Assembly (NCBI GenBank): GCA_965276635.1
Contig: CBDIBC010000005.1
Location: forward strand, 2,232,001-2,296,000
Origin: CBDIBC01 sp965276635
GTDB taxonomy: Bacteria; Actinomycetota; Acidimicrobiia; Acidimicrobiales; Palsa-688
Direction of reading: 5' to 3'
Length of the DNA: 64,000 nucleotides
The position numbers were made by a program, and so were the translations under genes. Position 1 is the stretch's first letter. Every line of letters starts with the position of its first letter. Under the pieces are notes generated by a model. The model saw only the letters and a list, made by a program, of their open reading frames with translations, was not told the DNA's origin and did no database searches. Positions 50,595 to 59,535 of this stretch are shown here, piece after piece.

Positions 50595-51455
50595 ATGAAG
50601 ATCGTTCAGATATCCGACACGCATGTCTCGCATCGCGGCGGGGTGCCGAACAGGAACCTGGAACGAGTCGTCGACTTCGTCAACCAGGAGCTGCGACCGG
50701 ATCTGGTGGTGAACAGTGGCGACATCGGGATCCTCGACCCGGACGCCGCCGAGGACCGACAGGTCGCGTTGCGAGCACACGAGCGCTTCGACGCCCCGGT
50801 GAGGTTCGTGCCCGGCAATCACGATGTCGGCCAATCGGGCCACAATCCGTGGATGGGCATCAGCGTGACGAGCGACCGCGTGCAGCGGTTCCGGAGCGAC
50901 CTCGGTCGCGATCACTGGGTGGAGATGGTCGGGGGATGGGCTGTCGTCGGTCTCGACAGCGAGGTCATGGGCAGTGGCTTGTCGGAAGAGGCAGAGCAGT
51001 GGAACTGGCTGGCCGACACGGCAAAGGGCCTGGCGGGAACCGCCACGATCGTCTTCCTCCACCGACCCCTGTCGCCCCTCGTGGGTTCGTCGGCCTCACC
51101 GGACCATGCGCTCAGCCTCGACGAGGGTGACCGAGACCGGCTGCTCGCCGCCCTGCAGCCCGTCGACCTCCGCGCCGTCGGCAGCGGCCACCTCCATCGC
51201 TACACCTGCGACATCGAGGGGGATTTTGCCGCCGTATCCGCGCCGTCGACGGCGTTCATCGTCAACCAAAAAGGCCTCGGGTCCGGTCTCGTCCAACTCG
51301 GCGTGGTGGAGTACTCGACGGACGGGGATGCCCTCGACATCAAATATCGGACGACGTCGCTCCTGGAAGAGGGCGAGCCCTGGGGCCTCCCGGAGTTCTC
51401 CCTGACGCTCGAGGAGATGCAGGGAGCGACCGCTCGGCAGCTGGCGAGGGCCTGA
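50595..51455 (+). CDS. Second metallophosphoesterase of the uptake operon
   Basis: This 286-residue enzyme has VQISDTHVSHRG (D-x-H), VVNSGDIGILD (GD), VPGNHDVG (GNHD), FLHRPLSP and GSGHLHRYTCD (GHxH). The HHP motif of its upstream paralogue is here LHRP. It differs strongly from the enzyme at 47754, so the pair is not a recent duplication and may act in sequence. The ATG follows AGAAAGGCGTC. Confidence 0.83.
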   Translation: MKIVQISDTHVSHRGGVPNRNLERVVDFVNQELRPDLVVNSGDIGILDPDAAEDRQVALRAHERFDAPVRFVPGNHDVGQSGHNPWMGISVTSDRVQRFRSDLGRDHWVEMVGGWAVVGLDSEVMGSGLSEEAEQWNWLADTAKGLAGTATIVFLHRPLSPLVGSSASPDHALSLDEGDRDRLLAALQPVDLRAVGSGHLHRYTCDIEGDFAAVSAPSTAFIVNQKGLGSGLVQLGVVEYSTDGDALDIKYRTTSLLEEGEPWGLPEFSLTLEEMQGATARQLARA

Positions 51456-51500
51456 GGACCGGTCCGCCCTTCGCCCCTTGCGTCGCCCAGCCCGGCCTGC

Positions 51501-51506
51501 TACATT
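51501..51506 (+). promoter_or_regulatory. -10-like box before the GH3 gene
   Basis: TACATT lies about 100 nt before the GH3 ATG in the 152-nt gap after the phosphoesterase gene, which suggests a separate transcript with a leader. Confidence 0.3.
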
Positions 51507-51607
51507 TTCCCGAGGGGGAAGAAACGTAAGGCTCGCCGACGAGTGTCGAGCGCGGTTCGTTCCCAGACATTCCGGTTGGGTGACGACACGGGGGAGACGT
51601 AAAGAGG

Positions 51608-53341
51608 ATGACCGCCGAATCGATGTATCCCTACCAGGACTCGACCCTGGGACTGGATCAGCGGCTGGAAGACCTACTGTCCCGAATGGACCTCGAGGAC
51701 AAGGTCGGCACGATGTTTCACCCTATGGGCACGGTTGGTTCGTTGGATGAGCCTGGGCTGTTCGGCTCCCCGCCGGTGCGGGAGGTGTTCGACCGACGAA
51801 TCAACCACATGAACGTGCTCATGGTGCCCTCGGCCCGGGAGCTCGCCGAATGGTACAACATGATCCAGCGGACTGCGCTGGGAAGCGGGTTGGGCATACC
51901 CGTGTCGATATCGAGCGACCCTCGCCACGCATTTTCGGACAACCCGGTCACGTCGTTCTTCGCAGGACCGTTCTCGCAGTGGCCGGAGCCGCTTGGGTTC
52001 GCGGCCATAGGCTCAGAGGAGCTCGTGCTCCGGTTCGGCGACGTGGTGCGAGCAGAGTACGTGGCGGTCGGGATCCGGGTGGCGCTTCACCCGCAGATCG
52101 ACCTGGCCACCGAGCCCCGCTGGGTCCGCCAGAGCGCCACTTTCGGTGAGGACGCCGACCTGGCGGCACGGCTCGGAGTGGCATATGTTCGCGGTCTTCA
52201 GGGCCCCGATATCGGCCCGGCGTCCGTGTCGGCGATGGCCAAGCACTTCCCCGGCGGCGGCCCCCAGAAGGACGGAGAGGATCCACACTTCGCCTACGGC
52301 CGCGAACAGGTCTATCCGGGCGGTCAGTTCGAGCTGCACATGGAACCGTTCAGGCTCGTGATCCAGGCCGGCGTGTCGCAGATCATGCCCTACTACGGCG
52401 TGCCTGTGGGCACCGACCTGGAAGAAGTCGGTTTCGGTTTCAACAAGCAAGTCATCAGCGGCCTGCTACGTGACCGTCTGGGGTTCGACGGTGTCGTATG
52501 CACGGACTGGGGAATCCTCAACGACAGGTGCTGGGGGGTGGAGCATCTCAGTGTCGAGGAGCGAATGCTCAAGGCACTCGACGCCGGTGTGGACCAGTTC
52601 GGCGGCGAGACCTGCACAGACGTCATGATCTCGGCGGTCAAGTCGGGCTCGGTCGGCGAGGAACGGATAAACACCTCTGTACGCCGCTTGCTCACGGAGA
52701 AGTTCCGGCTCGGATTGTTCGACGATCCACTCGTCGACTCCGACCACGCGCCGAGGATCGTCGGGGCCGCTGCGGTCCGGGAAGAGGGCCTCACGGCTCA
52801 GGCGTCGGCGTGCACGCTGCTGAAGAACGCCGAGGATGGTCCAGCCGTTCTTCCCCTTCTATCGGGTTTGAAGATCTACGCCGAGAGCGTCGCGCCTGAG
52901 TCCTTCCGCGAGCGGGCGCAGGTGGTGGGCACACCACAAGAGGCTGATGTCGCCGTCCTGCGGCTGAAGGCGCCATGGGAGCAACGGGGGGAGCTCGGTG
53001 ACATCGAGTCGTTCTTCCATTCCGGATCACTGGCCTTCTCGGCCGAAGAGATCGAGCGCATCGAAAAGATTGCCACCAAAGTTCCGACGATCGTGGACGT
53101 CCATCTGGACCGGCCCGCAATTCTGGGTCCAATTGCGGATGCAGTCTCGGCACTCCTCGTAAACTTCGGTGCCGACGACGAGGCGTTCACCCGAATCCTT
53201 TTCGGCGAGGTACGACCTCGAGGGCGGTTGCCATTCGATATTCCGTCGTCGATGAAGGCCGTCGAAGAGAGCAGGCCCGACGTACCCTTCGACACCGCAG
53301 CACCGACATACAGATTCGGTTATGGGCTGGCGTATCCGTGA
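51608..53341 (+). CDS. Family 3 glycoside hydrolase
   Basis: This 577-residue cytoplasmic enzyme (no signal peptide) has the GH3 TIM-barrel with KHFPGGG and the nucleophile in GVVCTDWG (Asp 300), then a second domain beginning after the RLLTEKFRLGLFDDP link. Family members release beta-linked glucose, xylose or N-acetylglucosamine. It starts a separate group with the Dpp-type transporter, whose substrate would be a short beta-oligosaccharide. The ATG lies directly after AAAGAGG. Confidence 0.85.
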   Translation: MTAESMYPYQDSTLGLDQRLEDLLSRMDLEDKVGTMFHPMGTVGSLDEPGLFGSPPVREVFDRRINHMNVLMVPSARELAEWYNMIQRTALGSGLGIPVSISSDPRHAFSDNPVTSFFAGPFSQWPEPLGFAAIGSEELVLRFGDVVRAEYVAVGIRVALHPQIDLATEPRWVRQSATFGEDADLAARLGVAYVRGLQGPDIGPASVSAMAKHFPGGGPQKDGEDPHFAYGREQVYPGGQFELHMEPFRLVIQAGVSQIMPYYGVPVGTDLEEVGFGFNKQVISGLLRDRLGFDGVVCTDWGILNDRCWGVEHLSVEERMLKALDAGVDQFGGETCTDVMISAVKSGSVGEERINTSVRRLLTEKFRLGLFDDPLVDSDHAPRIVGAAAVREEGLTAQASACTLLKNAEDGPAVLPLLSGLKIYAESVAPESFRERAQVVGTPQEADVAVLRLKAPWEQRGELGDIESFFHSGSLAFSAEEIERIEKIATKVPTIVDVHLDRPAILGPIADAVSALLVNFGADDEAFTRILFGEVRPRGRLPFDIPSSMKAVEESRPDVPFDTAAPTYRFGYGLAYP

Positions 53342-53381
53342 ACCGGGGTTGCGATGAAGGGACCCTTGTGGTCCGTGTCGG

Positions 53382-53397
53382 GGTCACGTCGGTGACC
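53382..53397. promoter_or_regulatory. 16-bp palindrome before the binding-protein gene
   Basis: GGTCAC-GTCG-GTGACC is a perfect inverted repeat in the 148-nt gap between the GH3 gene and the solute-binding protein. It could be an operator for the local regulator or a short hairpin. Confidence 0.4.
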
Positions 53398-53489
53398 TGA
53401 CCGGCAAGATTCGGAAGAGCAGTCGGAGGAGATCATGTCGGCACGCCGTATCGAATGCGGTAGAGGGATTTCACAAACGGGGAGGGAAT

Positions 53490-55046
53490 ATGCTGAGTGT
53501 AGGCCGGTCTAGGTGGCCAGTCGCCGCCTTATTTGGCGTTGTTGCCATTAGTCTGGCGGGATGCGGAGGTGGCGGTGGAGGGCCACCGGCGGCTGGATCC
53601 GGAGGATCCAATGGAACCCTGATAATCGGTGAGGTCGGAGCCCCGACATCATTCGCAGCTTCTGCGGGGGGCAGCGTATTCCTCTTCAATCAGGCGGTCT
53701 ATGACACGCTCCTGCAGTACTCGGATACTGGAGCCTTCGTACCGGCCCTGGCCACGTCGTGGAACTACAACCCGGCCAAGACCGTGTTGACGTTGACCAC
53801 CCGAACGGGTGTGACCTTCACGGACGGGTCTCCCTTCGACGCACAAGTAGCCGCCGAGAACTTGACTATGTTCAAGAACGGGACGTCACCGTTCGCTTCC
53901 GATCTGAAAGAGATGCTCTCGGCAACGGCAGCGGGTCGCGATCAACTGGTTGTCACGCTCGCCCAGCCGGACCCGGCGCTTCTGCTCTACATGACGCAGC
54001 AGGCGGGATACATGGAGAGCGCCCAGGCGTTCACGAACAAGAACCGTGCTACTCAGCCAGTGGGATCCGGCCCCTACATACTGGATACATCCGCAACGGT
54101 GGTCGGGAGTAGCTATGTGTTCATGAAGAACCCAAACTATTGGGACAAGCCCGAACAGCACTACGCCAAGGTGGTGATCAAGATCTTCTCGGATGCGACC
54201 TCCATGCTCGACGCGATCCGGGCGGGTCAGATAGACGCGTCCGACACGCAGTTGCTTGGCAACCAGGTCGACGAGGTGAAGTCTGTCCCGGGATGGAGCC
54301 TCATCCCGATGACCGATTTCAACTGGGCGGGGACCCTACTGTTCGACCGTGACGGTGCGATCAACAAGCCGTTGGGCAACGTCATGGTTCGCCAGGCGAT
54401 GAACTACGCAGTCGACCGGCAATATCTCCTGCAGATCCTGGGCGCCGGGCACGGTCAGGTGACCTCTTCGATCTTCCCTCCTGGCTCACAAGGCTACGAT
54501 GCGAAACTCAGCTCCTACTACACCTATGATCCGGCCAAGGCGAGACGTCTCCTGGCGCAGGCCGGTTACGGGAAGGGGCTGACGGTAATGCTTATGAACA
54601 TTCCCCAGCTGCAACAGGCCAACAACCTACTCATGCAAGAGTTTGGCGCGGTAGGGATAAAGGTGAAGCTGGACAATGTGCCTCTGACCCAAGTGGTATC
54701 GGCGATCCAACGTGCTCAGATACCCGCGACTCAGTTCGCGCTCAACATGTCGTCCTCTGCATGGGTGAACGTTCAGACATCCATCGCGCCGGCTGCCGCA
54801 TGGAACCCATTCAAGACATCCCCGCCAGCCTTGGAGAGTCTCATTAAGCGGCTCCAAACGGCGAGCGCCAGCCAGGCGGATGCGGTCGCTCATGACATAA
54901 ACCAGTATGTAGTACAGCAGGCCTGGGATATTCCAATGTATTACAACGTTGTATACTTTGCGACGAGTTCAACTACCACGGCCACGATTAGTCCCGGAAT
55001 CAATTATCCAACCCCGAACTTGTGGGACATAAGGCCGAAGAGCTGA
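53490..55046 (+). CDS. Family 5 solute-binding lipoprotein (oligopeptide/oligosaccharide type)
   Basis: This 518-residue protein has a signal peptide with lipobox LAGC followed by a Gly-rich linker, then the SBP_bac_5 fold: VYDTLLQYSDTGAFVPALAT, LTLTTRTGVTFTDGSPFDA, KNPNYWDKPEQHY and RQAMNYAVDRQYLLQ. The ATG follows the strong site GGGGAGGGAAT. Family 5 proteins bind peptides, nickel or, in some bacteria, beta-glucans; the adjacent GH3 and dehydrogenase genes favour a sugar. Base use is visibly richer in A/T than upstream genes. Confidence 0.88.
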   Translation: MLSVGRSRWPVAALFGVVAISLAGCGGGGGGPPAAGSGGSNGTLIIGEVGAPTSFAASAGGSVFLFNQAVYDTLLQYSDTGAFVPALATSWNYNPAKTVLTLTTRTGVTFTDGSPFDAQVAAENLTMFKNGTSPFASDLKEMLSATAAGRDQLVVTLAQPDPALLLYMTQQAGYMESAQAFTNKNRATQPVGSGPYILDTSATVVGSSYVFMKNPNYWDKPEQHYAKVVIKIFSDATSMLDAIRAGQIDASDTQLLGNQVDEVKSVPGWSLIPMTDFNWAGTLLFDRDGAINKPLGNVMVRQAMNYAVDRQYLLQILGAGHGQVTSSIFPPGSQGYDAKLSSYYTYDPAKARRLLAQAGYGKGLTVMLMNIPQLQQANNLLMQEFGAVGIKVKLDNVPLTQVVSAIQRAQIPATQFALNMSSSAWVNVQTSIAPAAAWNPFKTSPPALESLIKRLQTASASQADAVAHDINQYVVQQAWDIPMYYNVVYFATSSTTTATISPGINYPTPNLWDIRPKS

Positions 55047-55057
55047 GGAGGTATCGA

Positions 55058-55999
55058 ATGCAGCGCCTTATTGCGAAGCGATTGGCCGCTGGCATGTTGC
55101 TGGTGCTGGTGGTTACGGCCGTGTCATTCCTCATCTTGCATGCCGCTGCCCCCGACCCGGTTAGCCAAATCCTGGGCCAAGGAGCTTCGGCTCAGCAGCG
55201 GCGAATGATGCGCCACCAGCTAGGTCTGGATGAGCCGCTGCTGTACCAGTTCGTCAAATGGCTCGGTAAGGTTGTACACGGCGACTTCGGCGTCTCCTGG
55301 TTCACGGGGCAGCAGGTTTCCCAGGCGATCAACACGCGGCTGCCGGTTACACTGTCGCTGGTCATTGGAACCACGATCGTGTCTGCCATCGTGAGTACCG
55401 TTCTAGGGGTGACCGCCGCCATCCGAGGAGGCGTGCTCGACCGAATAGTGCAGGTGGTGGCGGTCGTCGGGATCGCCATACCCGGCTTCTTGATCGCGGT
55501 CGCTCTCATCGAAGCATTCGCCCTGCATCTACACTGGTTCGAGCCGACGGGCTACGTGTCGTTGAGTCATTCGCCGGCCGGCTGGCTGAGATCGGTCACC
55601 CTGCCTGTCGCCGGTCTGTCTTTAGGTGCGATGGCCGGGGTTGTCCCTCAGGTGCGAGGGGCGATGGTGGACGCCCTCGCCCAGGACTGGGTCAGGACAT
55701 TGCGAAGTCGTGGCATCGGGGAGTGCAGGGTGGTATTCGAGCACGTTCTTCGCAACGCGGCTGGGCCGGCGCTCACCGTGATCGGGGTCCAGTTCATCGG
55801 CCTGCTGGGAGGGGTGGTGATAATCGAGGAGATATTTGCGATACCTGGTATTGGCCAGCTGACGGTTTCGGCGGCGCTGCAGGGGGATGTGCCGCTGGTC
55901 ATGGGCATGGTGGTAACGGTTGCCGTGACCGTCGTCGTGGTGAATCTCTTGATCGATGTGGTGCAGGCCATGCTCAACCCGAAGGCGAGGGCGCAATGA
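55058..55999 (+). CDS. ABC transporter permease, DppB type
   Basis: This 313-residue permease begins MQRLIAKRLAAGMLLVLVV and shows the DppB features LGLDEPLLYQFVKWLGKVVHGDFGVSW and the loop VRGAMVDALAQDWVRTLRSRGIGE. Six helices are visible. ATG 55058 has the ribosome-binding site GAGGAGG; a start at 55022 would overlap the binding-protein gene. Its stop overlaps the next ATG by 4 nt (ATGA). Confidence 0.9.
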   Translation: MQRLIAKRLAAGMLLVLVVTAVSFLILHAAAPDPVSQILGQGASAQQRRMMRHQLGLDEPLLYQFVKWLGKVVHGDFGVSWFTGQQVSQAINTRLPVTLSLVIGTTIVSAIVSTVLGVTAAIRGGVLDRIVQVVAVVGIAIPGFLIAVALIEAFALHLHWFEPTGYVSLSHSPAGWLRSVTLPVAGLSLGAMAGVVPQVRGAMVDALAQDWVRTLRSRGIGECRVVFEHVLRNAAGPALTVIGVQFIGLLGGVVIIEEIFAIPGIGQLTVSAALQGDVPLVMGMVVTVAVTVVVVNLLIDVVQAMLNPKARAQ

Positions 56000-56640
56000 T
56001 CGAGATGGTCACGGACAGTGGGGTCAACCCGTCGGGACCGGGACTCGATGTTCCGAAAGCCGACGAACGACGGAGATCGATGGGTGATCCCATGGGGATG
56101 GTTTCACTCGCTGTTCTCGTTCTGTTGGTGTTGCTGGGGCTGCTTGCTCCTTTGCTCACCCGATATGGTCCCAATACCGTGTCGCCGGGCGCGATACTTG
56201 CGTCACCCGGGGGGAGCCACCTCCTCGGTGCTGATTCTTCGGGTCGCGACGTTCTGTCTCGGCTGCTGTACGGAGCGAGGTACAGCCTCGGAGGGGCGAT
56301 GCTGGCCACATCGTTGGCTGTCGTGATCGGCGTGGGCGCTGGGCTCCTGGCGGGCTATTACCGGGGATGGCCTGAAACGATCGCCGGCTCGCTGTCCGAC
56401 CTGGTCATGGCGTTACCAGGCTTCGTCGTCTTGCTGGCTGCGGCCACGGTGATCGGCCCATCCACCTGGATGATCATGATCGTACTCGGGGTCCTCTACA
56501 TACCGGCGTTCTACCGGCTGGTGGTACGGAGCGTCATCGCAGTGCGGGGGGAGCTGTTCATCGATGCGGCACGAGTATCGGGTCTACGGGACAGGGCCAT
56601 CGTCGGGCGCCACATCTTGAACGCCGTGCGCCTTCCGTAG
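55996..56640 (+). pseudogene. DppC-type permease, N-terminal part, ended by a frameshift
   Basis: The frame encodes 214 residues of a DppC-like permease: SLAVLVLLVLLGLLAPLLTRYG, LGADSSGRDVLSRLLYGARYSL, and the EAA loop FIDAARVSGLRDRAIVGRHIL. It then stops at TAG 56638 in the middle of the conserved region. Adding one C at the CC near 56631 restores PSVVVQWSLLAGV and joins the frame that begins at 56655. The change is a loss in a short C run; it may be a sequencing error or a real mutation. Confidence 0.8.
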
Positions 56641-57812
56641 TTGTTCAATGGTCGTTGCTGGCGGGCGTCACGGTCGCTGTTCAGGCCGGGCTGGACTTCA
56701 TCGGAATCGATAACCCGCAGACACCTACCTGGGGCAACATTCTCTCGGACGGGTTCTCGCATATATACCAACGTTCAATACTCCTGCTCTGGCCCAGCCT
56801 GGCCGTAGGTGTGACCAGCCTCGCATTCGTCCTGTTCGGCAACTCGCTGCGAGACCGACTGGCTCGGGGCATGCGTCGGACGCGGCCGTCGCGCCCGCCG
56901 TCGGCAAAGGATATCCCGCCCACTTCGACCATTATCGTATCGGAGCACGCCACTGGGCCATTTGCGGATGCCCCAGTCCTGCTGAGCGTGGACGAGCTCG
57001 CCATCGGCTACGACCGTCCGGACGGGTCGCTAGCCCGAGTTGTCGAAGATGTCTCGCTCAAGGTCCATGTCGGTGAGGTGCACGGTCTCGTAGGTGAGTC
57101 TGGCTCGGGCAAGACGCAAACGGCCTGGGCGGCCCTGGATCTGCTCCCGCCAGGTGGCCGGGTGCTGTTCGGCACCGTCCAGTTCGACGGGCAGGACCTC
57201 ACCTCCCGGGGCGGCAGCCGTGCCTGGAAAGGTCTCCGAGGCGGGCGCATCGGCTATGTGCCCCAGGAACCCATGTCAAACCTGGATCCTTCCTTCACAG
57301 TCGGCGCGCAAATCACCGAGCCGCTGCGAGCTCACCTCGGCTTGAGCCGGGCCGAGGCCCGGTCACGAGCTACCGAACTGTTGGCTGAGGTCGGCATCGC
57401 TGAACCCGAGAGGACATTTGCCGCTTATCCGCACGAGATCTCCGGCGGAATGGCCCAGCGGGTGCTGATCGCCGGCGCCATCTCGTGCAGACCGGACTTG
57501 CTGATAGCTGACGAACCCACCACCGCGCTCGATGTGACCATCCAAGCCGACATCTTGGACCTCATGCGCACGCTGACCCAAAAGCTCGGTCTATCGATCC
57601 TGCTGGTAACGCACAACTTCGGCGTCGTAGCCGATCTGTGTGACACGGTTTCCGTAATGCAGCACGGCCGGATCGTCGAAAGAGGCCCGGTCCGCTCGGT
57701 CTTCTCCCAACCTCGGCATCCCTACACACAGTCGCTGTTCGACTTTGTCCTGGACGACACAGAGCCGGAAGGGATGAGTCCGGCCGTCCCTACGGCGCAG
57801 GCCAGACGGTGA
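56641..57812 (+). CDS. Permease C-terminal part fused to DppD-type ATPase
   Basis: This frame (earliest start codon TTG 56655) continues the interrupted permease (VQAGLDFIGIDNPQTPTWGNIL, then the last helix WPSLAVGVTSLAFVLFGN). After a linker of about 35 residues it runs into an ATPase: Walker A GESGSGKTQTAW, signature ISGGMAQRVLIAGA, Walker B LLIADEPTTALD and His in LVTHNFG. Permease-ATPase fusions of this type are known in actinobacteria, so the ancestral gene was probably one frame from 55996 to 57812. Without frame correction the permease is split. Confidence 0.8.
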
Positions 57813-58654
57813 CACCGCTGCTTGACGTCGTGGACCTGGTCGTTGATTACCCGAGTCGGGGATGGCGGTCCGCTCCCTTCCGGGCACTGAAAAGCGTTAC
57901 GATCGACATTCAGCCCGGCGAGTGCGTTGGCCTGGTCGGGGAGTCCGGGTCGGGCAAGTCGACGTTCGGGCGCGCCGTACTCGGCTTGGCGGCCGTAACC
58001 GCGGGAACGATCACGTTCGACGGGTGCGACATAACGAACCTTTCTCGGCCAAGGCGCCGGGCGATGGCAAAAGACATCCAGGTCGTCTTCCAGGATCCCT
58101 ACAGCTCCTTGGACCCCACGATGACAATCGGCTCCATACTCGCCGAGCCCTTGCGCGCCCAGCGGGTCTCATTCAAGGCCGCGTCCTCGAGGGTGACCGA
58201 ACTGTTGGACAGCGTTGGCCTGCCGCGGGATGCGGCGAGGAGACTGCCGCGAGAGTTCTCGGGAGGCCAGCGCCAGCGCGTCGCTATCGCGCGAGCCGTG
58301 GCCTTGACCCCAAGGCTGATCATCTGCGATGAACCTGTGTCCGCGCTCGACCTATCGACGCAAGCGAAGGTACTGGAGCTGCTCCAGGAGATTCGGCGGA
58401 GCACGGGGGTGGCCTACCTGTTCATATCGCACGATCTAGCGGTGGTCCGCCATATGGCCCACCGAGTCGCAGTCATGCGATATGGCGAGATCGTCGAGCA
58501 CGGAGACAAGGATTCGGTTACGCGCCGACCACGTCACCCGTACACTCGCGGACTTCTGCTGGCGGCACCGGTATCAGATCCGGTACGGCAGGAGCAGCGC
58601 AGGCTCGCCCGGCAAAAAGCGATTTCAGAAGCCCCTGACCAGCTCATCTCATGA
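57809..58654 (+). CDS. ABC transporter ATP-binding protein, DppF type
   Basis: This 281-residue ATPase has Walker A GESGSGKSTFGR, the DppF-like VVFQDPYSSLDPTMTIG, signature FSGGQRQRVAIARA and Walker B LIICDEPVSALD. The C terminus has the oligopeptide-transporter extension RRPRHPYTRGLL. Its GTG overlaps the preceding stop (GTGA). It completes the Dpp-type importer. Confidence 0.9.
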   Translation: MTPLLDVVDLVVDYPSRGWRSAPFRALKSVTIDIQPGECVGLVGESGSGKSTFGRAVLGLAAVTAGTITFDGCDITNLSRPRRRAMAKDIQVVFQDPYSSLDPTMTIGSILAEPLRAQRVSFKAASSRVTELLDSVGLPRDAARRLPREFSGGQRQRVAIARAVALTPRLIICDEPVSALDLSTQAKVLELLQEIRRSTGVAYLFISHDLAVVRHMAHRVAVMRYGEIVEHGDKDSVTRRPRHPYTRGLLLAAPVSDPVRQEQRRLARQKAISEAPDQLIS

Positions 58655-58671
58655 TCGCGCCCGGGTCCGAA

Positions 58672-59378
58672 CTAGGCGACGACCTTGTTGACGGCCTTGG
58701 TAGAGGGGACTCGGGCAGAGACCTGCTCCTTATCGGCGAGGACCTGTTCCAAGCCGGCTATCAACACGCGCAGGTCAAAATCCATGTACGTGTCGTCGGT
58801 GCCTTTGGGCGGGACAAGGTGCACGGACTGTCGCAGAGCCAGCAGCTCGTCGTCTGATACGTCAGCGAGTACTCGCTGCACCTCGGTCACCTGTGGGTGG
58901 CCTCCCCGTTGGGCGAGAACCTTGTCGCGGGCCGCGGAGAACACGAACTCGGCGATGAAGGTAAGGGTCATGGCGGCTTCGTCGATCTCGAAGCCTGCTC
59001 TGAGAAGGGCTTGGAGGAGAGTGTCCGCCGGCCGTAGGGCGGCCAACCCCGTGCCTGACGGGAACGTGATGTACATGGCCACCGGGCCAATCCTTACCAG
59101 GCTGTCTCGCAAACCGATGGCGTAGGCCCGAACTACTTCACGCCAGTCGTCCTCAGCCGGCAGTTCCAGTTTCTCGAGGGCTGATCCGAACGCATCGACG
59201 GCGATAAGACCGAGCAACTGCTCACGGTTGTTGACGTAATAGTTGAGCGCCTTCGGGTCGACTCCGAGTTGACCGGCCACAGCCTGCATAGTTAGTGACT
59301 CGGGATCCAGCGTGCGCGCAACAGCCAGGATCTTCTCCTTGCTGATGCGCGGCGGGCGCCCCATTCGCTTTCGGTTCA
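58672..59378 (-). CDS. TetR-family regulator
   Basis: This protein of about 235 residues begins MNRKRMGRPPRISKEKIL and has a TetR helix-turn-helix (MQAVAGQLGVDPKALNYYVNNREQLL). The ligand domain (about 80-220) is of the TetR_C type. It converges with the transporter operon and diverges from the Gfo/Idh/MocA gene, so it may control either. ATG 59408 is a longer option. The gap to the dehydrogenase contains GTGTACAG near 59416, a weak palindrome. Confidence 0.82.
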
Positions 59379-59535
59379 TCCCAGTATTCTGCGGGGGAGC
59401 GCCTGGCATAGTCGGAGTGTACAGTGAGTCAGCGGGCCGCCCCACTACCGACGCTTCTGCTGGGCAGTGCCCTCCGGCTAGCCGGTCGAGCGGCGACCAG
59501 AGACGGTGCGGACCGCTCGCGAGAAGGGTGAAGCG

